From NCBI GenBank assembly GCA_944380315.1, contig CALWHG010000001.1, positions 62,001 through 126,000 on the forward strand: a DNA stretch of 64,000 nt, written 5' to 3'. This DNA comes from an uncultured Lachnospiraceae bacterium (GTDB taxonomy: Bacteria; Bacillota; Clostridia; Lachnospirales; Lachnospiraceae). Each line of letters begins with the position of its first letter. Position 1 is the stretch's first letter. The translations under genes and the position numbers were made by a program. Positions 24,539-33,031 of the stretch are shown in pieces. The notes beneath the pieces were generated by a model. It searched no databases. It was not told the origin of the DNA and saw only the letters and a list, made by a program, of their open reading frames with translations.

Positions 24539-25162
24539 ATGAGTGGTATAGTAATTGAACTTCAAAGAGAAGCAATAGATGAAACTGTTTCAATAGAATC
24601 ATTGATAAGAAAGGCATATCTTGTTGCTAAAAAATTAAAAATAAGGAAATTTGAAGATTGGACTTATCAAGAGCAGAATGGATATAAAAATGAAATACCG
24701 GAATATCGAAATATTGTAGGAGAAATAAAGGCATGGAATTCATTTCGTGGATGGATTCCAATGATATTACCTGCTGAAGTAGCAGATATAACTTCTAGAT
24801 TTCCTATGTTCAATTCAATTTCATCAATTTTAGACTTGTATAATTCTAATGATGATATAGTTATTTTTTCTGTAAATGGGACACTGACAGAATTTTTTAA
24901 TAACAGCACAGATTCTATACCAACAAAATATGCTTTTTTTGTTTCAAAAAGTGAATTATATAGGATTATGAGTACTGTTAGAAATAAAATATTGGAGTGG
25001 GCATTACTCCTTGAAGAAAATGGAATAGTAGGAAATGGGATAACATTTACAGATTTAGAAAAACAAATAGCGATAAAGTCACCAATAATTAATAATTATA
25101 TTAATAATTTTTATTCTAGCGTGTCAGATATTGATATGAAACAAGGAAGTAGTATGAATTGA
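24539..25162 (+). CDS. AbiTii-domain abortive-infection-like protein
   Basis: About 207 residues. The N-terminus MSGIVIELQREAIDETVSIE, then SLIRKAYLVAKKLKIRKFEDW, matches the AbiTii domain, named after one of the two proteins of the lactococcal abortive-infection system AbiT. The central part ends in a SELYRIMSTVRNKILEWALLLEE helix, and the C-terminus repeats the INNFY...QG motif of the upstream gene. ATG 24539 is preferred over GTG 24521, which overlaps the upstream stop. Together the two genes form a compact candidate defence operon. Family assignment rests on motif memory. Confidence 0.72.
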   Translation: MSGIVIELQREAIDETVSIESLIRKAYLVAKKLKIRKFEDWTYQEQNGYKNEIPEYRNIVGEIKAWNSFRGWIPMILPAEVADITSRFPMFNSISSILDLYNSNDDIVIFSVNGTLTEFFNNSTDSIPTKYAFFVSKSELYRIMSTVRNKILEWALLLEENGIVGNGITFTDLEKQIAIKSPIINNYINNFYSSVSDIDMKQGSSMN

Positions 25163-25202
25163 TGCAATAGGATACACACCTTGATTGTTTGCTATAGATT
25201 GA

Positions 25203-26100
25203 TTGGGTACACCGTTGTTTTTCTTTATCAGTGGGTATCTGCTCCTGGATCGGGTATATGATTTTGACCGGGCTAAGACATTTTATCGACGCAATCTCCT
25301 TGGACTCATCATGACTGTGGAGATATGGATAGTCATTTACAACATTTTCAATGCTATATATTATGACGCAGCGTTTTCCTTAGGCGAACTGTGGAGGAAT
25401 ATGCTATTCCTGAAAGCCACCAACATGAGCCACATGTGGTACATGCCGGTGATCATAGGGATTTACCTGTTCATTCCGCTGATCGCAAATATGCTGCATT
25501 CGATCGATATCCAGATGCTGACTTTGCCTTTTTCCATAGCATGGTTATGTATATTTGTTGTTCCGGAGCTGGACCTTATAGTGCAGTGGGGGGGGGCACC
25601 AGCCTATAGCGGCGCAACCTGACATGAGCTTTAGCGGAGGATGCTATGGGATCTATCTGATTGCTGGATATCTGGCGAAGAAGGGCGTATTTGACAGGCT
25701 TTCCTCTGCTGCATTGACTCTATCCGGCGTATCCGGCTTTGTGGCCACCGTCCTGATCCAGCTCCTATCTTATCATCATGGCATCGGGTACAATGTGTGG
25801 TATAACAACGCCACCCTGTTTATCACTGCCTTGAGCATACTCCTTATTGGGCTGAAGTTCCTCCAAAATGGCCTCGGCCCTGTAGACCGAGCGGTTACAT
25901 CACTGGCAAAATGCTCATTTGGCATTTATCTTATCCATAACCCAATTGTTATGTGCCTGCGCAGGCTCATCGTGACACCATACAATTCAATAAAGACCAT
26001 AGCCCTTTTTATCCTGACATTGGCGATATCTTGGGCAGTGGTATGGGCAATCAGCAGGAATAAGGTGCTGGCGAGAGTGATGTTTAACATGAAGGGGTAG
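25203..26100 (+). pseudogene. Broken acyltransferase-3 gene
   Basis: Remnant of a membrane O-acyltransferase. The frame from 25203 begins mid-domain (TPLFFFISGYLLLDR, normally near residue 50-60), with a stop codon just upstream, so the catalytic N-terminal helix is missing. At 25588-25596 a run of nine G shifts the frame; reading resumes in the +1 frame as GHQPIAAQPDMSFSGGCYGI and continues to TAG 26098-26100 (last words ARVMFNMKG). One G less would restore the frame but not the lost 5' end. Composition is GC-richer than the AbiTii genes that abut it. Its last 140 bp are repeated at 35579-35718. Confidence 0.82.
25588..25596 (+). repeat. G9 homopolymer in broken acyltransferase
   Basis: Nine consecutive G at the frameshift point. 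Such tracts mediate slipped-strand phase variation in surface-modification genes; here the gene also lacks its 5' end, so it may be only a relic. Confidence 0.7.
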
Positions 26101-26114
26101 GGCTGCATGTCGCT

Positions 26115-26170
26115 AGTCCCGAAAGTGCGGTGAACTATAAAGCGTAGCATTATTATATCGGGACTTTTTA
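26115..26170 (+). terminator. Possible terminator after the acyltransferase relic
   Basis: AGTCCCGA at 26115-26122 pairs with TCGGGACT at 26158-26165, followed by five T. The 35-base loop makes it weaker than a classical terminator. Confidence 0.4.
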
Positions 26171-26313
26171 AGTCACATGTCCAGACTGTATTCTTTTTAA
26201 GGGAGAAAGATACAGGAGTAGGAACCTTAAGACTGGAGCCATTACCACTGGAAGAATCCTTATCAAAAAAGCTGTTGATCATAGACCGTAACGACCAAAG
26301 ATAAAACATGGGG

Positions 26314-26396
26314 CTGGTGTATTGGTCATCTTTGATTGAATGAAATTGGCAAATTACGATCGACTATAATTGACCAGTTGCTCTCGGCTCTAACAG
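26314..26396 (-). repeat. 83-bp repeat, copy B (inverted)
   Basis: Reverse complement matches 16482-16564 at 68 of 83 positions by eye, without gaps. It lies after the broken acyltransferase and before the XRE/ImmA/PIN trio. Confidence 0.8.
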
Positions 26397-26741
26397 AAGA
26401 ATGTAAGTGGGTGTACAATCGATTTGTTGACATTTTTGATATCATAATATGAACTGTATTGACGTTTTATGATATTTATAGTACCATATATCTATCAAGA
26501 AACCTTTTTCGCTTCCTTTTGTATTTGCTAAATTACTGATGATGAGGCTTCAATATACTTTTGCAAAGCTTCTGATTAATGAAGGCTATTTTGGCAGATA
26601 CTGCCAAATGCCTGCAACAAGAGAGCATCGGAAAATACACACTCTTTTATTTTTCCAACTAAGTAAAATTAAATCCTGAGAGCGGGATACTCAGGTGCTT
26701 GGTATGCGCTCCTATTTGAATAATAATTGAGGTAATATTTA

Positions 26742-27098
26742 ATGACTACTATTTCTATGACTCGACTGGCAGAGACTGTTCAAAAAATGCGGAAGGATTT
26801 AGGATTGACACAACAAGATGTGCAAGAAAGAACAGGAATTAATCGTCAACTAGTTGGTCGAATTGAAAAAGGGGAATTTTTGCCTTCTCTACCCCAGTTG
26901 AATCTCCTTTCTGAAGTGCTTCATTTTAACATTGTGGATTTATTGGATACCAACTTTGGACAGGACTTAATTTATGAAATGAGAGGCGAAGCACGCAGTC
27001 CGGAAGAAAAGGAAGGCATAGAAAAACTTTTTTCTATGATGAGTTTCTTGAAATCTCAACAGCTATTAAGGAGCAAGTTATCTAATGGCAATGAGTAA
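26742..27098 (+). CDS. XRE-family HTH regulator / antitoxin-like
   Basis: A 118-residue DNA-binding protein with one Cro/CI-type HTH: LGLTQQDVQERTGINRQLVG and RIEKGEFLPSLPQL at residues ~20-55. The C-terminal ~45 residues are helical. The gene overlaps the ImmA/IrrE-type protease gene by 14 bases, so the two are coupled. In such pairs the protease usually cleaves or antagonises the repressor. In this three-gene arrangement it may act as the antitoxin or repressor for the PIN-like protein at the end of the operon. Start ATG 26742 follows GAGGT by eight bases. Confidence 0.85.
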   Translation: MTTISMTRLAETVQKMRKDLGLTQQDVQERTGINRQLVGRIEKGEFLPSLPQLNLLSEVLHFNIVDLLDTNFGQDLIYEMRGEARSPEEKEGIEKLFSMMSFLKSQQLLRSKLSNGNE

Positions 27099-27948
27099 AA
27101 TCCCTGACAAAACTCAGTCAGATATTGCAAAGCAAGCAAAACAGCTAAAAGGACGGCTTTCTATCGGTGATGAAGCACCAATTGGTAGCGATTTTCCATC
27201 AATCCTCCAAAAGCTAAATATTATTTTATTAGAATGTCCGATTAAACGTACGGGTAGCAATTCTTTTTCAGCAATTTTCTGTAGAACAAAAGTTGATGGA
27301 AAAGATGTAATGTTCCTTGGTGTCAATACTTGGGATTACTACGATAGACAATTGTTTGCTATTGCTCATGAACTATATCATTTTTTAAATCCTAGTCAAC
27401 CTCATATTAGTCGTGATGATGATTTTGATGATCCCATTGAAAAGCAAGCTGATTGGTTCGCTGCAGAGCTTCTTTTGCCACTTCAGGTACTAAAAACGCA
27501 TGTGTTGGACACATTTGGGAAACGCGATATCAATGAATATTCTCGTCCTACACTTCTTCGCTTTATTGCACGACTTCAGTGCACTTGGTGGATACCCTAT
27601 AAATCCATTATTCACCGCCTTTATGAGGCAGATGCAATTAATGAAAGCACATATCAAGAGCTTTTTGCAGTAGATGAACGAAATTCATCAGGAATGTATT
27701 ATCGAATTGGTGACGCAACAGCACACGAAACTTTTAGCTTGTTAAACAAGCAAACCAAAAGTTGTGGGACTGATAGCGCGAATCTTGAAGTTTGTTTAAG
27801 AAACTTCGAAGATGGAATTATCTCTGAAGAAGAGTTGTATGATGGTTTGCAACTCTTTGGTCGTTTTCCAGAAGACTTTGGTATATCATTCATCGATACA
27901 GACGAGGATGATGAAGTCGAAGTCAGAGGTGCCAAAGATGAATGTTAA
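27085..27948 (+). CDS. ImmA/IrrE-type metallopeptidase
   Basis: A 287-residue zinc peptidase of the COG2856 family. The active site HELYH is at residues 95-99, with the following Glu-containing helix DDPIEKQADWFAAELLLP near 115-132 giving the third ligand. The C-terminal ~100 residues are acidic and probably form a sensing or interaction domain. It overlaps the upstream XRE gene and the downstream PIN-like gene (11 bases), so all three are translated together. Expected role: cleaves the XRE protein in response to a signal, releasing the operon and its effector. Confidence 0.85.
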   Translation: MAMSKIPDKTQSDIAKQAKQLKGRLSIGDEAPIGSDFPSILQKLNIILLECPIKRTGSNSFSAIFCRTKVDGKDVMFLGVNTWDYYDRQLFAIAHELYHFLNPSQPHISRDDDFDDPIEKQADWFAAELLLPLQVLKTHVLDTFGKRDINEYSRPTLLRFIARLQCTWWIPYKSIIHRLYEADAINESTYQELFAVDERNSSGMYYRIGDATAHETFSLLNKQTKSCGTDSANLEVCLRNFEDGIISEEELYDGLQLFGRFPEDFGISFIDTDEDDEVEVRGAKDEC

Positions 27949-28642
27949 TTTGGTCACTTCTAATCCTGGATTTCTTGACTTATTGGAAAATCCAGCACAA
28001 CGAATCGTCGTTGATGCAAACTTTTATTTGCCTCCAGATCGGATGAAAATCGGCGCTAGACACAGGTATTCTTTTGAAGATTACCGAAAAGCATGGATTG
28101 AACCGATGCACAGAAATTTTCCCAACATAGCTATACATGAGGCAGTACTTGATGAACTTGTAGATGATCAATCTGTTCAGTTTGCACAAAATTGTCTTGC
28201 GACAACTCCTCCAATGCTACATCTTTTGTGTGATTCAGATTTATCAGAAACAGAAGAAGCTATTCGCCAGACCAAGGAAAGGATTATTGCGGCTTATACA
28301 AACTATGATCCCTACCGCGATAATAAGGACGATCGGGGTGAGGTAAAGAGTTTGGCGCATATGGGAGCGGTAGGATACCTCTATTTTTCAACACATGATT
28401 CGACTGCTCTAAAACTGATTGAAGATGCTGAAAAACTAGGGACAACTCTTGATGGTATTCGAGCCATTCATTTCTACGAAGGAATCTATTATTTGCTCAA
28501 AAAGGGTGATATTGATCGGGCAGTTGCACGAAAATTGTATCGCTATCATTATTACCTGACAAAAAGAGAAAAACAAATTAATGCAAGTTGGGATGAATTC
28601 TGTATTGGTATGGACAGGCTTTATCCCCCAAAACTATTCTAG
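27938..28642 (+). CDS. PIN-like domain protein, probable effector
   Basis: A 234-residue protein with the pattern of a PIN-like nuclease: an early acidic residue after a hydrophobic strand (RIVVDANFYLPPD), a helix with ELVDD (HEAVLDELVDD), the central RGEVKSLAHMGAVGYL with a conserved Glu, and STHDSTALKLIED near the third acidic position. These four acidic positions would coordinate metal for RNA cleavage. ATG 27938 follows GAGGT by seven bases and overlaps the protease gene. I infer a nuclease effector held in check by the XRE/ImmA pair; the PIN assignment is by pattern only. Confidence 0.65.
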   Translation: MNVNLVTSNPGFLDLLENPAQRIVVDANFYLPPDRMKIGARHRYSFEDYRKAWIEPMHRNFPNIAIHEAVLDELVDDQSVQFAQNCLATTPPMLHLLCDSDLSETEEAIRQTKERIIAAYTNYDPYRDNKDDRGEVKSLAHMGAVGYLYFSTHDSTALKLIEDAEKLGTTLDGIRAIHFYEGIYYLLKKGDIDRAVARKLYRYHYYLTKREKQINASWDEFCIGMDRLYPPKLF

Positions 28643-29166
28643 CGGGACTGTTGCAAAATAGATGAAAAACATCTATGGAGAAACAGCTCCTTTTTTGTGT
28701 AAAAGCAGAAAACGGACTCTGAAGAGCCCGCCCGCTGTGGTAAAATTGAAGTATGACAAAATATCAAAAATACCATAAAAAGTATACAGGATTTGGGGAT
28801 GCATATCAACTGGTTTTATCACTTGCTTTAATTCATCAAAGCCCTTTGCTATTATTATTTGTAGTCCGTTACAATGTCTTTCATTATTCATTTATTCTCC
28901 TTCTGCTGATGAAGTTGAAATAAAATTAAAAAGAGTAGTATCTGCAGATGCAGTGGATATGAAAAAAACAGGCCGGACTGAAATCGTTAATTGAGTTGTT
29001 CTGGACGGTAGAGTAATAAGAGAGTGGCAGTATAGTTCAGAGGTACGGTTATTTGTTATGTGAAAATTGATGATATACATACCACAAATTAGACAAAAAA
29101 CAATAGTAATCAACAAATTAATGTGATAGAATTAACCAAGGTACAAAAGAGGGGGGATTAGGCGCG
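28643..29166 (+). other. Gap with possible IS end remnant
   Basis: Begins GGGACTGTTGCAAAAT, which looks like the terminal repeat of some insertion sequences, followed by a small frame from ATG 28753 (MTKYQKYHKKYTGFGDAYQL, then hydrophobic) that could be a transposase leader fused to unrelated sequence. No intact transposase is present. From 28920 to the GGGGGG site before 29167, I see only AT-rich non-coding DNA. Confidence 0.35.
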
Positions 29167-30138
29167 ATGAATAGAGAAATCTATTTGAAGAACATAGCAG
29201 AGAGCCTTGCGCTATTAAGTAAAGAGGTAACTGTAAGAAATGCCATTAACCTCTATGATATTAATATTGTTGCGGAAGATTTTTTCTCAGGGCTTTTAAA
29301 TTTAATATATGGATTTGAATTAAGAAATATTAATCATTTGAAAAAAAATGCAGCAGCTATTGATCTTTTTGATCCTAAAAATAAGTTATCAATTCAAGTG
29401 ACATCAGATAATGATAGCAGCAAGATTAAGCATACGATCAATAAGTTTAAAGAGAAGGAATCTTATAAAATATATAATAGACTGATTATTTTGATATTAA
29501 CCCATAAGAAAAATTATACAGCAGACTTTGATACAGAAGGAAAATTTTCATTTGATAAGAAAAAGGACATATGGGATATAGAAAGTATTATTAAGGATGT
29601 CAGTAAGTTAGAAACTAAAAACCTAAAAGAAATCAATGATTATCTTTTAAATGAATTTAACGAGAAATATTATGCTGGACAGAGAACACAAGCAAATGAG
29701 ATTGACACAATAATAGATTTAATAGAATATATTTCACAACACAGAGAAGTTAAAAAACTTCGAGATACAGTAATTGATCCTGAATATAAAATATATAAAA
29801 GATTTCGTGAGTTTGCAGAGAATATAATTTCAGAATACACAACATTACTAACTGTTTATGGTGAGGCAGTAGAGATAGTAAACGAAACATTAGGAATAGA
29901 CGAGGCACAGGATATTATAATAATGCTCTATTTACAAGATATTAGTATGCAGATTTTACAAGAGTCTCAAAATGATCCTATTATGGGCCTCAATAAATTA
30001 GTCGCATATTTTGAAGAGAAGTTGAGTATAAATGGCAAGAAATATGATAGAATGGCAATAAAATTCTATTTGGTTAACGAGATGATTAAATGTAGAGTGT
30101 TTCCAAATGAAAGAGGTGAGTATAATGATGGCAAATAG
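29167..30138 (+). CDS. SMEK-domain protein, ABC-3C system component
   Basis: A 323-residue soluble protein. Its N-terminal part has the SMEK-type pattern: MNREIYLKNIAESLALLSKE, NLYDINIVAEDFFSGLLNLI, AAIDLFDPKNKLSIQVTSDN (a D...IQVTS core like PD-(D/E)XK folds) and KIKHTINKFKE. The C-terminal ~130 residues are helical and probably contact the middle component. In ABC-three-component systems such proteins are the effector or sensor beside a small middle component and a RecN/SMC-like ATPase, which is the order found here. The next gene starts inside its 3' end. Effector activity is inferred. Confidence 0.75.
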   Translation: MNREIYLKNIAESLALLSKEVTVRNAINLYDINIVAEDFFSGLLNLIYGFELRNINHLKKNAAAIDLFDPKNKLSIQVTSDNDSSKIKHTINKFKEKESYKIYNRLIILILTHKKNYTADFDTEGKFSFDKKKDIWDIESIIKDVSKLETKNLKEINDYLLNEFNEKYYAGQRTQANEIDTIIDLIEYISQHREVKKLRDTVIDPEYKIYKRFREFAENIISEYTTLLTVYGEAVEIVNETLGIDEAQDIIIMLYLQDISMQILQESQNDPIMGLNKLVAYFEEKLSINGKKYDRMAIKFYLVNEMIKCRVFPNERGEYNDGK

Positions 30139-30352
30139 TAATGCACTGAAATCTTCAGCTATGTATATTGGCTATATTATACTCAAAGAGATTCAGAAAC
30201 GAAATGCAGATAAAGTATCTATTTTTGATGTTTCTAAAGCTTTGACAAAGGCTGGGATTACAAGTAGTAGACAGCTGATACTCGGTCTTTCGTTTTTATA
30301 CTCTGTTAATATTGTCGATTTTGAGGAGGCGAATGTATGGATAAAGAAATAA
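30125..30352 (+). CDS. ABC-3C middle component, small
   Basis: A 75-residue protein starting at ATG 30125 (MMANSNALKSSAMYIGYIIL) after AAAGAGGTGAG; an ATG at 30107 is in frame but lies inside the SMEK gene's strong reading. It is mostly helical with a winged-helix-like feel: VSIFDVSKALTKAGITSSRQ, then LILGLSFLYSVNIVDFE. Size, position between SMEK and ATPase genes, and overlaps with both (14 and 16 bases) match the small middle components of ABC-3C systems, which link effector and ATPase. Sequence alone is too short for firm family assignment. Confidence 0.7.
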   Translation: MMANSNALKSSAMYIGYIILKEIQKRNADKVSIFDVSKALTKAGITSSRQLILGLSFLYSVNIVDFEEANVWIKK

Positions 30353-32094
30353 ATCGTATTCGTATTAATCGCCTATACTCAGAAAATAATTTTTTTGACG
30401 AAATTGTATTTCATGATGGAGTAAATCTCATTTTGGGCGAGAAATATGATAATAGTTCTGTGAAGGGCAGAAAAACAAATGGAGTTGGAAAATCTATGAG
30501 CATTGAGTTCCTGGATTTTTGCTTTTTAAGCGATTATGATAAATCAAGAATTGCCAAGATTCCAAAAGAAGTATTTGATGTGGAAGAATATGTAATGCTT
30601 GATTTAGATATAGGGGATGATGCAGTTACAATTAAGAGAAATAGAAAAGAAGCGGATAAGCCAATTATTATAAGGAATGGTAAAGCCATATCCTTTGAAA
30701 AATTCCAAGATGCCAGAGAATATTTAACGGGACTTATATTTTCAAAATTAAATGGAAAACAAGTTCCGAGTTTTAGAAACTTATTCTCTATTTTAATGAG
30801 AGATGAAAGATCAGAATTTACAGATATTATTAAATGTCATGATTTGACTAAAAGAATTCCTGATGATATAAGCGTACATTTATTTATGTTGGGATTTTCA
30901 TTGGAGTCTTACCGCAATTCATTAGGTACTATTAAGGAAATAGAAAGAACAACAAAGATAATATCAGAAAATAAGAAAGAATTAACACAAGGTGGACAAA
31001 AGAAAATATCAGATGTGAGAGCTGAATTAAATGCATTGGAAGATGAATTACAGAAAATGGAAGACGCTATTGAAAGTTTTAAAACGAATGAGACTTTTGA
31101 TTCTATGGAGGCAGAAATTGTAGAATTAGAGAATTTGTTAGATCAGTTACGTAAACGTCAAAAGGCTTTAAGACATGACTATGAAAAGATAAGAAGAATG
31201 CCAAAACCAGAACAAGTAGATGAAAATGAAATTGAACTCGTTTATAACCAGTTTAAAAATGATTTAGGAAATGCTGTTGTAAAGTCCTTAACTGAAGTGG
31301 TTGGTTTTAAAAACAAGATAGAAGAGTTTCAAAGGACATTGGTTAATCAAAAGGCTAGGGAGTTAGAAAACCAGTTAAAAGCTATTGCGGAACAGATAAG
31401 AATCTTAGATGATGAATACTCTGAAAAGTTGAAAGTTATAGATAAGAAAGGCGTGTTGAAAAATCTAAAGACTAGCTTAAAGATATATGAGACTAAGAAA
31501 GATGCACTCTCCCATACTAAATATTTATTTGATGAATATGAGAAAAATGATAAGAAGAAAAAAGCATTAAAGCTACAAAAATCGCAGGAAATCATGAGGA
31601 TTGATGAAGAAATTGAGAAAAATAGTGAAATTATACATAGTTTTATAAATACTATTTTAGAAATTCATGAATCGATCATGGGAAATAAAGAATGTTCGTT
31701 CGATATACAAACAATTGATAATGCAAGGAGCAAAACACCTGTGGTATTAAATTTACGCATTTATGATGATGGAAGCCATAGCGTGGATAGAACTAAAGTA
31801 TTTATTTATGATATGGCATTGTTGTTTAACCAATATACTAGGCAAAGACATCCGTTATTTTTAGTGCATGACAATATTTTTGATGTTGATCAAGATACTC
31901 TGGTTCAATGCTTAAATTATGTTTATAAACAAGAGGAACAATTTCAAGATTTTCAGTATATTCTTACGTTAAATAGGGATAAAATCGAAAACGAAGAACA
32001 AAGAAAATTAATAAGAATGGATATTGATGAACATCAGGTAGCAATATTTACGAAAGAAAGAAAGTTCTTAAAACAAAACTATCAGGAAAATTGA
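30337..32094 (+). CDS. ABC-3C ATPase (DUF2326, RecN/SMC-like)
   Basis: A 585-residue ABC/SMC-type ATPase. The N-terminus RIRINRLYSENNFFDEIVFH leads to Walker A KTNGVGKS near residues 46-53; a long coiled-coil region spans about 205-450; the C-terminal half carries a conserved NLRIYDDGSHSVDRTKVFIY and a Walker B-like HPLFLVHDNIFD near 506. This layout matches DUF2326 ATPases of ABC-three-component defence-type systems. ATG 30337 follows GAGGAGG and overlaps the middle component gene. Expected role: senses or clamps nucleic acid or protein complexes and triggers the effector. Confidence 0.82.
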   Translation: MDKEINRIRINRLYSENNFFDEIVFHDGVNLILGEKYDNSSVKGRKTNGVGKSMSIEFLDFCFLSDYDKSRIAKIPKEVFDVEEYVMLDLDIGDDAVTIKRNRKEADKPIIIRNGKAISFEKFQDAREYLTGLIFSKLNGKQVPSFRNLFSILMRDERSEFTDIIKCHDLTKRIPDDISVHLFMLGFSLESYRNSLGTIKEIERTTKIISENKKELTQGGQKKISDVRAELNALEDELQKMEDAIESFKTNETFDSMEAEIVELENLLDQLRKRQKALRHDYEKIRRMPKPEQVDENEIELVYNQFKNDLGNAVVKSLTEVVGFKNKIEEFQRTLVNQKARELENQLKAIAEQIRILDDEYSEKLKVIDKKGVLKNLKTSLKIYETKKDALSHTKYLFDEYEKNDKKKKALKLQKSQEIMRIDEEIEKNSEIIHSFINTILEIHESIMGNKECSFDIQTIDNARSKTPVVLNLRIYDDGSHSVDRTKVFIYDMALLFNQYTRQRHPLFLVHDNIFDVDQDTLVQCLNYVYKQEEQFQDFQYILTLNRDKIENEEQRKLIRMDIDEHQVAIFTKERKFLKQNYQEN

Positions 32095-32230
32095 TATTAT
32101 GGTGGTGTGAAACTATGATGGTGCTATAATCTTTGGGTACTAAAAATACCCCTAAAACAGTATAATATGGATACGAAAATTGTGAAAAATCCGCTAGAAA
32201 TACCACGATTACACAATGACTTTGAGGTAT

Positions 32231-33031
32231 ATGAATGACTTCATTTCCATCACTATTATCATGTCGGCTTACAACACCGAAAAGACTATAGATAGCTCTG
32301 CCAGATTCGTTTTCGGGCAGAGCTTTATTGATTATGAGTTGATCATAGTCGATGGCCACAATACAGATGGGACTCTGGAGGTGATCAGCGCTCTCATAGC
32401 TTCTGAGAGTCCAGAGGTTCGGGATAGGATCCGCGTTGTGTCAAATGATACCAACATGGGTGTCTCCTATAGTCGCAACCGTGGCATTGAGCTTGCCAGA
32501 TATGATTGGATAGCATTTTTAGACAGTGATGATCTGTGGACTGAGGATAAACTAGCGAAGCAAGTCGAGCTTATCAGACAGCATGACGATGCTGATATCA
32601 TTTTCACAGGAAGTGCGTTTATAGATGAGAGTGACAGAAGGTCAGGCTATATACTTGGTGTTCCGGCAGATATAGGGTTTAAGGAGCTCCTTAAGCAGAA
32701 CCTTATATCATGTTCCTCTGTGCTTGTGCGGAAGGGACTGCTCATAGCCAACAAGATGAGATATGATGAGATGCATGAGGATTTCCTTTTGTGGCTTACC
32801 CTGCTGAAGAAGGGCTGTAAGGCCTATGGTATAAACGAACCGCTGCTCATATATCGACTGTCCAGTGGATCCAAGTCGGCAGACAAAAGGAAGGCGGCTC
32901 TCATGACATTTCGAGTGTACAGAAAGATGGGGCTTAGCCTTGTAGCGTCGCTGTATTATTTTATGATATACTCGGTCCGTAATCTGAAAAAGTACCGATC
33001 CATCAGGAAAGGCTTTGAGGTTTATGTATGA
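32231..33031 (+). CDS. Glycosyltransferase family 2
   Basis: A 266-residue GT2. SITIIMSAYNTEKTIDSSAR, IIVDGHNTDGT, SYSRNRGIELARYDWIAFL and DSDDLW near residue 95 define the fold; FKELLKQNLISCSSVLVRK follows. ATG 32231 is chosen over an in-frame ATG at 32216 because GAGGTAT lies just upstream. Its stop overlaps the start of the next GT2 (ATGA), so they form a pair. GC content is higher than the defence genes before it, like the core polysaccharide genes, suggesting these two belong to the original surface-glycan locus interrupted by accessory DNA. Confidence 0.88.
   Translation: MNDFISITIIMSAYNTEKTIDSSARFVFGQSFIDYELIIVDGHNTDGTLEVISALIASESPEVRDRIRVVSNDTNMGVSYSRNRGIELARYDWIAFLDSDDLWTEDKLAKQVELIRQHDDADIIFTGSAFIDESDRRSGYILGVPADIGFKELLKQNLISCSSVLVRKGLLIANKMRYDEMHEDFLLWLTLLKKGCKAYGINEPLLIYRLSSGSKSADKRKAALMTFRVYRKMGLSLVASLYYFMIYSVRNLKKYRSIRKGFEVYV

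Larger units (their letters stand above)
26101..26741 (+). other. 641-bp gap with repeat copy B
   Basis: No gene is supported. Contents: a terminator-like inverted repeat at 26115-26170, the 83-bp repeat copy B at 26314-26396, and AT-rich DNA from 26400 with promoter-like TTGACA at 26427-26432. A GAGGT site at 26729-26733 serves the XRE gene. Confidence 0.5.

Noticed and set aside
28643..28760. A complete insertion sequence starting GGGACTGTTGCAAAAT
   Set aside because: Only an end-like sequence and a short frame are present; no transposase or second end is seen, so I list it only as a possible remnant.
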